From Shimia sp049116215 (GTDB lineage Bacteria; Pseudomonadota; Alphaproteobacteria; Rhodobacterales; Rhodobacteraceae): a stretch of DNA of 64,000 nt. The stretch lies in contig NZ_JAGDZB010000003.1 in assembly GCF_049116215.1 (NCBI RefSeq), forward strand, positions 186,001 to 250,000, read 5' to 3'. A program made the translations under genes and the position numbers. The notes below the pieces were generated by a model. It searched no databases. It saw only the letters and a program-made list of their open reading frames with translations, and was not told the DNA's origin. Positions 24,901-33,033 of the stretch are shown here, one piece after another. Positions within the stretch are counted from its first letter, which is position 1. Each line of letters starts with the position of its first letter.

Positions 24901-25863
24901 CTATGAATGCCCAGGGAAGTGGCTGTCATAAAAGGCAGCACAGGCGTCAAAGATGTGGGTGCGCGTTTCCGGCACTTCCATCAGGACTTCATGTTCACCA
25001 TCCTCAATCAGGTCCAACGTGCCATTGGGCCAGCGTGCCATTCGGTCATGGACCTCGCCAGTGTGCACAATGCGCTCATCGGTGCCGAGGAAGGTCAGGC
25101 ACGGGATGTCAGGCGAAGGACGGGAACGCAGGTCTTTGCATTCCTTGAGCGCTTCATAGACCCAGTTGATTGCCGGCCCAGCAAGGGCGAGATCAGGCTG
25201 CCCGGTCATTTGGCGCTGCATATACGCGTACATGTCGGGGTCTTTGGTCAGCGTGTTGTCGTCAAACGGTTGGTCGAGCACCAGGGTGACCGGTGAGGTC
25301 ATCGGGGACAGGCGGCCGCCAAATCCCAAAGGTTTGCTCAATGCGCCAATTGTCCAGGCGGCGGCCCGCAGGTGGGGTGCCAGACCAATGCCCCACATTG
25401 GGGCAGAGAAGGAGGCGGTTTTGACCGGCAAGCCTTCGTGCAGCGCGCGCAGGCCAATGCAGCCGCCCATAGAGTGGCCCAACAAGTGCCAGGGCTGCGG
25501 CAGGTCCAACCCGCCAAGCGCAGTCAAGACAGCGGCCACGTCGCGCTGAAAATCCGCAAAAGTCTCGACATAGCCCACATAACGGGGCTCCACCATGCGA
25601 TCCGCCAGCCCTTGACCACGCCAATCGATGGCAATCATCGCGTAGCCACGAGCCGCAAAATCTGCGGCAGCACGGCCGTATTTTTCCACATATTCCGTGC
25701 GGCCAGGAAACAGCAGCACAGTCCCTTTGGCCGGGCCATTGGCGTTTTCCAAAGGCCAATGGGCAAAGCGCAGGCGCACCCCGTCATCCGCTGTCACCCA
25801 GTAAGCCTGCGCCTCTGGGCCTTCGGCAACGTCGTGATGAAAAGGCGCGCTCTGCAAAGTCAT
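24901..25863 (-). CDS. Alpha/beta hydrolase (lysophospholipase-like)
   Basis: The 320-residue protein is a serine hydrolase of the Hydrolase_4/monoacylglycerol-lipase type. An oxyanion-region motif (LLFPGRTEYVEKYGRAAADF) precedes the nucleophile elbow GHSMGG with S131; the acid is likely in FLGTDERIVHTG and the His in EDGEHEVLMEV. It lacks a signal peptide. Its ATG overlaps the stop of the upstream SCP2 gene by one base (TAATG), so lipid binding and hydrolysis may be linked, which is inference. Confidence 0.88.
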   Translation of the reverse strand: MTLQSAPFHHDVAEGPEAQAYWVTADDGVRLRFAHWPLENANGPAKGTVLLFPGRTEYVEKYGRAAADFAARGYAMIAIDWRGQGLADRMVEPRYVGYVETFADFQRDVAAVLTALGGLDLPQPWHLLGHSMGGCIGLRALHEGLPVKTASFSAPMWGIGLAPHLRAAAWTIGALSKPLGFGGRLSPMTSPVTLVLDQPFDDNTLTKDPDMYAYMQRQMTGQPDLALAGPAINWVYEALKECKDLRSRPSPDIPCLTFLGTDERIVHTGEVHDRMARWPNGTLDLIEDGEHEVLMEVPETRTHIFDACAAFYDSHFPGHS

Positions 25864-26153
25864 TAGGCCAGCACGCCGCCCAGCTTCATCGCCGCGCCCA
25901 TGTCGCCGTCAATTGCCAGTTTGCCAGACATGAAAGCCGCCGTAGGGTTCAGTTCACCGTCGAGAATCGACTGAAAGGTGTCTGCGTCGGCAGTCATGGT
26001 CACATCTGCGTCGTCGTCGCCAGCGCGAACGCCGTCCGCGTCGATGATGATGGCGCCTTCGCCTTCGATGGCAAATTTGGCAGAGCCGTCAAAGGCTTCA
26101 CCGCCAAGTTTCTCGGTCAGGGCTGCCACTGCGGCGGAAATGATATCGCTCAT
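25863..26153 (-). CDS. SCP2 sterol-binding-domain protein
   Basis: This 96-residue protein consists of a single SCP2 domain, seen in the stretches SAKFAIEGEGAIIIDADG, DVTMTADADTFQSILDGEL and AFMSGKLAIDGDMGAAMKL. SCP2 domains bind sterols, fatty acids or acyl-CoA in a hydrophobic tunnel; stand-alone bacterial versions are thought to be lipid carriers. It is translationally coupled to the alpha/beta hydrolase downstream and lies only 70 bp from the divergent TPR gene. Confidence 0.9.
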   Translation of the reverse strand: MSDIISAAVAALTEKLGGEAFDGSAKFAIEGEGAIIIDADGVRAGDDDADVTMTADADTFQSILDGELNPTAAFMSGKLAIDGDMGAAMKLGGVLA

Positions 26154-26223
26154 CTGCTTGATCCTTCAAATTCTTGTGCACATGTTGGGAATCACACGCA
26201 CACGGGCTACATTGATTTACGTT

Positions 26224-26817
26224 ATGGTCAACTTACGACATCTTCTCAAACCTACCGTTGCGGCATTTGTGCTGTGTGTCACGGTATTTCAACCAACAGT
26301 TGCCGTTTCTCAGGAAAATGACACCGCTGAGATCGTATCCGACGGCGAAATGTCGCGTATGATGGCAGAGTTGAAGGTGGCGGATGCCGCGCGGGCAGAG
26401 CAACTGGCTGGGCAAATTCGCCATCTGTGGGATGCGTCCGGGTCTGCCACGGCGGATTATCTTTTGCGCCGCACGCGCAAAGCAATTGATGTGTCTGAGA
26501 TGGAAGCCGCGGTGGAACATGCCACGGCGCTGGTGGATCACGCGCCGGAATTTGCCCAAGGCTGGGCCGAGCGGGCGCGTGCCTATTATGCACTGGATCT
26601 ATATGGACCAGCTTTGAGTGATTTGGAGCAGGTGATTGCGCTCAACCCGACACATTTTGATGCGGTGATGGGATTGGCCATTATGCTGGACGAGATTGGC
26701 AAGCCGGAAGATGCCTATGAGGCTTATCAGCAGGTGCAGTCTATACATCCCCATCAGGCGGGCCTAACAGAAGCTTTGGAGCGACTCGCGCCGTTGGTGC
26801 GTGGACAGGATCTCTGA
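26224..26817 (+). CDS. Exported TPR-repeat protein
   Basis: The 197-residue protein has a signal peptide (about residues 1-30, with LLKPTVAAFVLCVTVFQPTV as hydrophobic core). An N-terminal linker and about three tetratricopeptide repeats follow (for example WAERARAYYALDLYGPALSD and GLAIMLDEIGKPEDAYEAYQ). TPR proteins are scaffolds; this one is likely periplasmic. I used the ATG that opens the signal peptide; the extended frame upstream is antisense to the SCP2 gene. It lies 31 bp before the Suv3-like helicase and may be co-transcribed. Confidence 0.8.
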   Translation: MVNLRHLLKPTVAAFVLCVTVFQPTVAVSQENDTAEIVSDGEMSRMMAELKVADAARAEQLAGQIRHLWDASGSATADYLLRRTRKAIDVSEMEAAVEHATALVDHAPEFAQGWAERARAYYALDLYGPALSDLEQVIALNPTHFDAVMGLAIMLDEIGKPEDAYEAYQQVQSIHPHQAGLTEALERLAPLVRGQDL

Positions 26818-26848
26818 GCCATAACTTTTAGCCAAACGGGGCAAACAG

Positions 26849-29698
26849 ATGGCCGACTATCGGCAGATCACGGCGGTGTTGGGCCCCACCAACACAGGCA
26901 AAACCCATTATGCCATTGAACGGATGCTGGGCTATCGCACTGGGGTGATTGGCCTGCCGCTGCGGCTTTTGGCGCGCGAGGTCTATGACCGCATCGTGGC
27001 GGCCCGCGGCCCGTCAGTGGTGGCGCTGGTCACCGGCGAAGAGCGTATTGTGCCGCCGCGTGCCCAGTATTGGGTGGCAACAGTTGAGGCGATGCCTGAG
27101 GGGCTGGGCGCGGACTTTGTTGCGATTGATGAAATCCAGCTTTGTGCAGATCCCGAGCGCGGGCATGTGTTTACCGATCGCTTGCTGCGGATGCGTGGCA
27201 CCCAAGAGACCTTGTTTTTGGGCAGCGATACCATGCGCGGCACCATTGCTGAACTGGTGCCCGAGGCGCAGTTTATGCGCCGCGAGCGCATGTCGACCCT
27301 GAGCTATTCCGGGTCTCGCAAAATCAGCCGGATGCAGCCACGCTCCGCGATTGTTGGGTTTTCGGTCGACAATGTTTACGCCATTGCCGAGCTGATCCGT
27401 CGTCAAAAAGGCGGCGCCGCGGTGGTGATGGGGGCGTTGAGCCCGCGCACACGCAACGCGCAGGTCGAGCTCTATCAGAACGGCGATGTGGACTACCTCG
27501 TGGCGACCGATGCCATTGGCATGGGGCTCAACCTCGACATCGATCACGTGGCTTTTGCTTCTACCACTAAGTTTGATGGGCGACGTATGCGGCCTTTGGC
27601 GCCCAATGAGCTGGCCCAAATCGCGGGTCGGGCAGGGCGGGGCATGAGCCACGGCACCTTTGGGGTGACCGGCGAGGCCCCCCCGCTGGACGAAGGTGTG
27701 GCCGAGGCGATCATGGAGCATCGTTTTACACCGGTACGCAAACTCAATTGGCGCAATGCGGCGCTGCAATTTGGCACCGTGGATGCGCTGATCAACTCGC
27801 TCGAGGTTGGCTCTGACGACGAGCTGCTGATCAAAGCGCGGGAAGCGGACGATTTGCGGGCGCTCAAGACCGTATCGCGTGAGGCGGAAGTCATGGCTCG
27901 GGCCAGCGACGGGCGCTCGGTGCAATTGCTGTGGGATGTGTGCCGCATCCCGGATTTTCGCGGCATCAGCCATGCCGAACACGCCCAGATGATTGAACAG
28001 ATTTTTGGCTTCCTGCATCAAAACGGGCAAGTGCCGGACGATTGGCTGGCACGGCAGGTCAAAAGGCTGGATCGCGCCGATGGTGACATTGACACATTGT
28101 CGAAACGTCTGGCGTTTATCCGCACGTGGACATATGTCGCACAACGTAAAAACTGGGTAAGTGACGAAAACCATTGGCGTGGGGAAACCCGCGCGGTAGA
28201 AGATCGCCTATCGGATGCTCTGCATGAGCGTCTAACGCAAAGATTTGTGGATCGGCGCACATCGGTTTTGATGCGCCGGCTCAAACAGAAGGAGGCCCTT
28301 TTGGCCGAAGTGAATGATAAAGGTGAGGTGACCGTCGAAGGTGAATTCGTCGGTCGTCTTGAAGGGTTCCGTTTTAGTGCGGACAAAGAAGCCAGCGGAC
28401 AGGAAGCCAAGACGCTGAAATCAGCGAGCTTGCAGGCGTTGGCGCCGCAGTTCCATTTGCGCGCGGATCGGTTTTACAACGCGCCGGATACGGAAATCGA
28501 CTTTACCGAACAGGGTGGCCTCATGTGGGGCGAGCACGCGGTGGGCAAATTGGTTGCCGGTGCAGAACCTCTGAAGCCAATGATCGACGTCTTTGTTGAC
28601 GAAGAAGCAGGCGCAGAAGTGGCGCAGAAGGTGGAACGCCGTCTTCAGCACTTCATCGACCGCAAGATTGCGGCGCTGTTTGAACCTCTGTTGAACCTGA
28701 GCAAAGACGAAGAGCTGAACGGCTTGGCGCGGGGCTTTGCCTTCCGCATGGTCGAAAACCTTGGCATCATTCCGCGTGGCGAAGTGGCCACCGAAGTGAA
28801 AGAGCTGGATCAGGACGCGCGCGGCACTCTGCGTAAGCACGGCATCCGTTTTGGTCAGTTCACCATCTTTATGCCACTGCTGCTGAAACCCGCACCGACA
28901 CGGTTGCGTCTGGTGTTGTGGTCTTTGGCGCAAGGTCTGCAGGACTTCCCAGAATCCCCGCCTCCAGGTTTGGTGACAGTGCCAACCATCAAAGAGGCGC
29001 CCCGTGGTTACTACGCCATGTCCGGCTACCGCGCCGCAGGTGAGCGCGCGATCCGCATCGATATGTTGGAACGTCTTGCAGATATGCTGCGCGCCGAAGA
29101 TAGCCGTGGTGGGTTTGAAGCCAAAGCCGACATGCTGTCGATCACCGGCATGACGCTGGAGCAGTTTGCTGATCTGATGCAGGGCCTTGGCTATGCGGCA
29201 GAGAAAGGCGAACGGGCGAAGGTGAAGGCCGCGCCAGAGGCGACGCCAGCGGAAGAAACGGCAGCTACGGAAACACCTGCGCATGCGGAGGCATCTGAGG
29301 CGGTTGCAACAGAAGAAGCAGCCCCTGAAACGGATGCCGCGCCAGAAGCACCTGTTGAAGAGGCTCCAGCCGAAGAAGCTGCGGCCGAGGCTGCATCTGC
29401 CACTGAAACTGCTGCCGAACCTGAGGTGGAAGTGTTCTACACCTTCACATGGGCTGGCCGTCAGGGCGGCAATCGCAATCAGCAACGTCGTGGCGGCGGC
29501 CAAGGTCAGGGCGGCCAGCGCCGCAACGACCGTCAGGGTGACAAGCCCCGTGGCAAAGGTGGCAAGCCAAAAGGCAAAGGCCCGCGTCGCGACAATGGTC
29601 CTAAGCAGTTCCAGGCCCGCCCTCCTAAAAAGGAGAAGGCGATTGACCCGGACAACCCCTTTGCTGCGGCACTTATGGGGCTGAAAGACAAGGGCTGA
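26849..29698 (+). CDS. Suv3-like superfamily 2 RNA helicase with Arg/Gly- and Lys-rich tail
   Basis: This 949-residue helicase has Walker A GPTNTGKT at residues 12-19 and the Suv3-type motif II DEIQ at 94-97. Motif VI appears as ELAQIAGRAGRG, and a Suv3-like C-terminal core with zinc-free helical domains extends to about residue 780. The last 170 residues are low complexity: an Ala/Glu-rich acidic stretch (about 790-865), then a conserved-looking patch VEVFYTFTWAGRQGG, then Arg/Gly/Gln-rich and Lys/Pro-rich segments. Mitochondrial Suv3 unwinds RNA for degradation; the alphaproteobacterial relative presumably acts in RNA turnover or ribosome assembly. The S4 protein gene begins 5 bp after its stop. 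Confidence 0.9.
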   Translation: MADYRQITAVLGPTNTGKTHYAIERMLGYRTGVIGLPLRLLAREVYDRIVAARGPSVVALVTGEERIVPPRAQYWVATVEAMPEGLGADFVAIDEIQLCADPERGHVFTDRLLRMRGTQETLFLGSDTMRGTIAELVPEAQFMRRERMSTLSYSGSRKISRMQPRSAIVGFSVDNVYAIAELIRRQKGGAAVVMGALSPRTRNAQVELYQNGDVDYLVATDAIGMGLNLDIDHVAFASTTKFDGRRMRPLAPNELAQIAGRAGRGMSHGTFGVTGEAPPLDEGVAEAIMEHRFTPVRKLNWRNAALQFGTVDALINSLEVGSDDELLIKAREADDLRALKTVSREAEVMARASDGRSVQLLWDVCRIPDFRGISHAEHAQMIEQIFGFLHQNGQVPDDWLARQVKRLDRADGDIDTLSKRLAFIRTWTYVAQRKNWVSDENHWRGETRAVEDRLSDALHERLTQRFVDRRTSVLMRRLKQKEALLAEVNDKGEVTVEGEFVGRLEGFRFSADKEASGQEAKTLKSASLQALAPQFHLRADRFYNAPDTEIDFTEQGGLMWGEHAVGKLVAGAEPLKPMIDVFVDEEAGAEVAQKVERRLQHFIDRKIAALFEPLLNLSKDEELNGLARGFAFRMVENLGIIPRGEVATEVKELDQDARGTLRKHGIRFGQFTIFMPLLLKPAPTRLRLVLWSLAQGLQDFPESPPPGLVTVPTIKEAPRGYYAMSGYRAAGERAIRIDMLERLADMLRAEDSRGGFEAKADMLSITGMTLEQFADLMQGLGYAAEKGERAKVKAAPEATPAEETAATETPAHAEASEAVATEEAAPETDAAPEAPVEEAPAEEAAAEAASATETAAEPEVEVFYTFTWAGRQGGNRNQQRRGGGQGQGGQRRNDRQGDKPRGKGGKPKGKGPRRDNGPKQFQARPPKKEKAIDPDNPFAAALMGLKDKG

Positions 29699-29702
29699 GC
29701 GC

Positions 29703-30095
29703 GTGAGCGCTCCGTCCCCCAACGGCCTGTCTCCTAAGCTTCGGGCAGACAAATGGCTTTGGCAGGCGCGGTTCTTCAAGACCCGTGGCCTGTCGGCCAA
29801 AGTCATCACTGGCGGTCATCTGCGTGTAAATGGACAGAAAATCGCCAAAGCCAGCTATGGTGTGACAATTGGTGACGTTTTGACGTTTCCACAGGCCAAA
29901 CGTGTGCGGGTGATTAAGGTGGCCGGGCTTGGCGAAAGACGCGGACCTGCGCCGGAAGCGCAAACATTATATGAAGATTTGACGCCGGAAGAGAAACCTG
30001 TTCCCAAGAGCCCCGGCTCTGACGGAAAAGGGCGTCCAACCAAGCGTGATCGCCGCAATCTCGATCTTATGAAGTCTTCGCGGCTTGAAGATTAA
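29703..30095 (+). CDS. S4-domain RNA-binding protein (Hsp15-like)
   Basis: The 130-residue protein has an N-terminal S4 domain (about residues 12-60, LRADKWLWQARFFKTRGLSA, then INGQ-like GHLRVNGQKIAKASYGV). A basic C-terminal tail with KGRPTKRDRRNLDLMK follows. Hsp15 (HslR) binds free 50S subunits carrying nascent chains; the alphaproteobacterial homologues are less studied. The start is GTG. Close linkage to the helicase suggests both act on RNA or ribosomes in one operon that also feeds fdxA. Confidence 0.9.
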   Translation: MSAPSPNGLSPKLRADKWLWQARFFKTRGLSAKVITGGHLRVNGQKIAKASYGVTIGDVLTFPQAKRVRVIKVAGLGERRGPAPEAQTLYEDLTPEEKPVPKSPGSDGKGRPTKRDRRNLDLMKSSRLED

Positions 30096-30144
30096 GCCGC
30101 TCTGTTTTAGGCAGTTCGTCAAAGCTGATGTGAAAGACTGAGCC

Positions 30145-30483
30145 ATGACCTACGTCGTTACTGAAAACTGCGTCGCCTGCAAATACACTGACTGTGTCGA
30201 AGTCTGCCCGGTGGACTGTTTCTATGAGGGCGAAAACTTCCTTGTGATCCACCCAGACGAGTGCATCGACTGTGGTGTGTGTGAACCGGAATGCCCTGCG
30301 GATGCGATCCGTCCGGACACCGAGCCAGATATGGAGAAGTGGGTCGAGTTCAACCGGAAGTACTCCGAGCTGTGGCCGGTCATCATCACCAAGAAAGACC
30401 AGTTGCCCGAAGCTGAAGAGCGCGACGGCGAAAGTGGCAAAATGGAGAAATACTTCTCCGAAGCACCCGGCGAAGGTGGCTAA
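30145..30483 (+). CDS. fdxA: 7Fe ferredoxin FdxA
   Basis: The 112-residue protein has nine cysteines in its N-terminal half in the FdxA arrangement. C9, C17 and C50 are expected for the 3Fe-4S cluster (with C12 nearby), while C21, C40, C43 and C46 fit the 4Fe-4S cluster, seen in CVACKYTDCVEVCPVDC and DECIDCGVCEPECP. The C-terminal acidic/helical extension with EKWVEFNRKYSELWP is typical of alphaproteobacterial FdxA. It is an essential-type electron carrier in the cytoplasm and lies 49 bp after the S4 gene. Confidence 0.96.
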   Translation: MTYVVTENCVACKYTDCVEVCPVDCFYEGENFLVIHPDECIDCGVCEPECPADAIRPDTEPDMEKWVEFNRKYSELWPVIITKKDQLPEAEERDGESGKMEKYFSEAPGEGG

Positions 30484-30580
30484 GGTCTCACGACTGGCTG
30501 ATTCGGTCTGAAAATGGGACAAGACTGCTGTCCAAGCTGTACATTGCAGCCTTAAGAGGCTGAAAACTGAGCACAAAACA

Positions 30581-30618
30581 CCTTTTGAAGCCTGCTGCGC
30601 TTTAAAAGGCGCGGTTTT
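30581..30618 (+). terminator. Likely terminator after fdxA
   Basis: CCTTTTGAAGC and GCTTTAAAAGG form an 11-bp stem (one G-T pair) around a 7-nt loop, followed by CGCGGTTTTTG. The T tract is offset by five bases, so efficiency is uncertain. Confidence 0.6.
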
Positions 30619-30636
30619 TGTGTTATATTACTGTCA

Positions 30637-30704
30637 CAGAGGACATAACTGCCTGAGAGCCATCCCCGCATTTGCTGAGGGTGGCTTTTTCTACCAGAGG
30701 ACAT
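30637..30704 (+). promoter_or_regulatory. Structured carD leader with internal terminator-like hairpin
   Basis: Two direct copies of CAGAGGACAT (30637-30646 and 30695-30704) flank a hairpin AGCCATCCC/GGGTGGCT (one bulge) followed by TTTTTCT at about 30686-30692. The hairpin lies about 90 bp upstream of the carD ATG and downstream of a TTATATTA sequence that may be a -10 element. It may be a transcription attenuator or the 3' end of a short RNA. Confidence 0.5.
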
Positions 30705-30780
30705 TCCGTATCGGGAAACAGCCTTTCCCGAGCGAAAATTTGTCGTCTGGCATGATGGGGGCTCACAAAGGAAGTACTGC

Positions 30781-31299
30781 ATGAGCAAATCCAAGAAAAA
30801 CGAGTTCAGCCCGAACGAATACGTTGTCTATCCGGCACACGGCGTGGGGCAGATCATTTCCATCGAAGAGCAGGAAGTTGCAGGCATGCAGCTGGAGCTT
30901 TTTGTGATCTCGTTTGAAAAAGACAAAATGACCCTGCGGGTGCCGACCAACAAAGCCACCGAAATTGGCATGCGGTGTCTGAGCAGCCCGGACGTGATTG
31001 AGCAGGCGATGAAGACCCTAAAAGGCAAAGCCAAGGTCAAACGCGCCATGTGGTCCCGCCGCGCGCAGGAATATGAGCAGAAGATCAACTCCGGTGATCT
31101 GATTGCCATTGCCGAGGTTGTCCGCGACCTGCACCGAACCGATGATCAGCGTGAGCAGAGCTATTCTGAGCGCCAGCTCTATGAAGCGGCGCTGGAGCGT
31201 TTGACCCGCGAAGTGGCTGCGGTTGCCGATGGTGACGAAGCTGCTGCGGCCAAGAAAGTGGACGATGTATTGGTGTCTCGCGCACCGGCCGCCGCTTAA
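30781..31299 (+). CDS. carD: CarD-family transcriptional regulator
   Basis: The 172-residue protein has the CarD/TRCF RNA-polymerase-interacting Tudor-like domain at the N-terminus (VYPAHGVGQIISIEEQEV, then LRVPTNKATEIGMR). The helical C-terminal DNA-binding domain contains AMWSRRAQEYEQKINSGDL and DQREQSYSERQLYEAALERL. CarD binds the polymerase beta lobe and stabilises open complexes at rRNA and many other promoters. A clear AAAGGAAG site lies 7 nt before the ATG. It has its own promoter region, separated from fdxA by hairpins, and its own terminator. Confidence 0.95.
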   Translation: MSKSKKNEFSPNEYVVYPAHGVGQIISIEEQEVAGMQLELFVISFEKDKMTLRVPTNKATEIGMRCLSSPDVIEQAMKTLKGKAKVKRAMWSRRAQEYEQKINSGDLIAIAEVVRDLHRTDDQREQSYSERQLYEAALERLTREVAAVADGDEAAAAKKVDDVLVSRAPAAA

Positions 31300-31319
31300 G
31301 CGTTTCACACGTGTTTTGA

Positions 31320-31352
31320 GGGGATCGCACCTGAGGGTGCGGTCCCTTTTTT
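31320..31352 (+). terminator. Rho-independent terminator of carD
   Basis: GGGATCGCACC and GGTGCGGTCCC form an 11-bp stem with one wobble pair and a TGAG loop, followed by TTTTTT. Confidence 0.88.
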
Positions 31353-31418
31353 GTGGCCTATCAAACCGTTGCGTGAATCCACGTGTTGGCGTTTACTGCC
31401 TGAAAGGGAAGGGCGCAG

Positions 31419-32189
31419 ATGGACAAGATCAAGGCAACAGTTGAACGGCTTTACACGGATCACACGCCGGAGGCGGTGAAGTTCCGCTATGCGCTGATCA
31501 TTTTTGATTTTGTCACCATCCTGTTTTTTATCGCAACCGCGCATGTGCCTTATGGTGCGGGCCTCATCCTCGCCAGTCGTGTGACCGGGGTGATTATCTG
31601 CCTTGATTTGGTGGCGCGGTGGTGGGTGGCCGAGGACCGCAAGTTTTTCCTCACACGCATCTACACCATTGCGGATGTGGTGGTGATTGGCTCGCTGTTT
31701 ATTGATCCTTGGTTGCCTGGTGATCTGGCATTTTTGCGGGTTCTGCGTGGCCTGCGCCTGATCCATTCCTACCACCTGCTCTACGACCTGCGCCGGGACA
31801 GCCGTTGGTTCCGCACCCATGAGGACGCGGTGATTGCGACCATCAACCTGTTTGTTTTTGTCATGGTGACCTCGGCGTCGTCGCTGGTTTTCTTCATCGA
31901 CAAAGAGGCCACGGCCACGCCGTTCATTGATGCGATGTACTTCACCGTGGCGACGCTCACCACGACTGGATATGGCGACATCACTCTGGATAGCCCTGGC
32001 GGCAAGCTGTTTTCCATCTGTATCATGGTGGGCGGCGTGGCGCTGTTTGTGCAACTGGCGCAAGCGATCATCAAACCGCAGAAGGTCCGGCATAAGTGTG
32101 GGAGCTGCGGCCTGTTGCGCCATGATCCCGATGCGGTGCATTGCAAACATTGCGGCGCCACGATCTGTATCGAGACGGATGGCGCTTAG
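31419..32189 (+). CDS. Voltage-gated-type potassium channel with C-terminal zinc ribbon
   Basis: The 256-residue protein has six hydrophobic segments and an S4-like basic helix around residues 105-132 (FLRVLRGLRLIHSYHLLYDL). The K+ selectivity filter TTGYGD is at residues 182-187, preceded by the pore helix. After the last membrane helix comes a short cytoplasmic tail with two CxxC knuckles (C227/C230 and C242/C245), a rubredoxin-like zinc ribbon. The channel passes K+ across the inner membrane; the zinc ribbon may sense metal or redox state or mediate assembly. It ends four bases inside the convergent cobS gene. Confidence 0.88.
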   Translation: MDKIKATVERLYTDHTPEAVKFRYALIIFDFVTILFFIATAHVPYGAGLILASRVTGVIICLDLVARWWVAEDRKFFLTRIYTIADVVVIGSLFIDPWLPGDLAFLRVLRGLRLIHSYHLLYDLRRDSRWFRTHEDAVIATINLFVFVMVTSASSLVFFIDKEATATPFIDAMYFTVATLTTTGYGDITLDSPGGKLFSICIMVGGVALFVQLAQAIIKPQKVRHKCGSCGLLRHDPDAVHCKHCGATICIETDGA

Positions 32190-32950
32190 AAGTACTGCGC
32201 TAGGATCACAAGGGTGAAGAGTAGGGTGATCTCGGTGATTTGTTGAGTTGCTCCGAGCACATCGCCGGTCTGACCGCCAATTTTCACCCGTGCCGTGGCG
32301 GAGCACAGCGCCGCCATCACAAACGCCACGCCAGCCAAGATCACGCCGGGCACACCAACACAGCCAAAGGCCGTCACACCCGCCAGCGCAAAACCTGTGA
32401 GCGCGCCCGTGCGGGGTGCACGGCCTTGGGAGTGGCTTAAGCCATCGCTGCGGGCATGAGGCAGGGCGGCCATCACCAATGTCATATTGGCGCGCGACAG
32501 CATCGCCACGGCCAGTAGCCCAAACAGCCAGACGTCCGCTTCCAGCAGGATCGTGATAGCGCCCCAGCGGGCGGCAATGGACAGGCACAGCGCAATGACG
32601 CCGTAGGCACCAATATGGCTGTCACGCATGATCTCTAGTCGCCGGACTTTGTCCCAACCGCCCCAGAAACCATCTGCGGTGTCGGCAAGCCCGTCTTCAT
32701 GCATGGCACCACTCATCACCACCATGGCGGTGAGCCAGACCACAGCGGCCAATACCGGCGGCAAACCAAGCAACAGCAATCCGGCGGTGGGTAGGGCCGC
32801 CAGCAAAGCGAGAGCTGCGCCGGCAATGCAATAAGCCCATGCAGCGCGTGCGCCACGCGAGAAATCCGCTTTCACCGGCAGGCGTGTCAAAAGCGCCAAA
32901 GCAGTGTTGATGTCGCGAGGGCGAAACGGTGACGTGTCGGAACTGGCCAT
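32186..32950 (-). CDS. cobS: Adenosylcobinamide-GDP ribazoletransferase
   Basis: The 254-residue polytopic membrane protein matches cobalamin synthase CobS: N-terminal ALALLTRLPVKADFSRGARA, then HEDGLADTADGFWGGWDKVRRLEIMRDSHIGAYG, quoted here as the acidic metal-binding signature spread over two loops (HEDGLADTADGFWGG and RRLEIMRDSHIGAYG). It joins adenosyl-cobinamide-GDP to alpha-ribazole in the last steps of B12 assembly. It is divergent from cobT, which supplies the ribazole phosphate, with 83 bp between them; I see no cobalamin riboswitch in that gap. Confidence 0.93.
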   Translation of the reverse strand: MASSDTSPFRPRDINTALALLTRLPVKADFSRGARAAWAYCIAGAALALLAALPTAGLLLLGLPPVLAAVVWLTAMVVMSGAMHEDGLADTADGFWGGWDKVRRLEIMRDSHIGAYGVIALCLSIAARWGAITILLEADVWLFGLLAVAMLSRANMTLVMAALPHARSDGLSHSQGRAPRTGALTGFALAGVTAFGCVGVPGVILAGVAFVMAALCSATARVKIGGQTGDVLGATQQITEITLLFTLVILAQYF

Positions 32951-33033
32951 ACCTGCGTCTTTTTCCTTACTTGCCGGGGGCTGGATATGAGGTAAACAGC
33001 GCTAACGTTAAAAATTCAACAGGAGCCCGGCCA

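Noticed and set aside
28421..29809. 462-codon minus-strand frame over the helicase tail
   Set aside because: It is Arg/Cys/Phe-rich shadow sequence antisense to the Ala/Glu- and Arg/Gly-rich tail.
32951..33033. Cobalamin riboswitch between cobS and cobT
   Set aside because: The 83-bp gap is too short and no B12-box-like sequence is visible.
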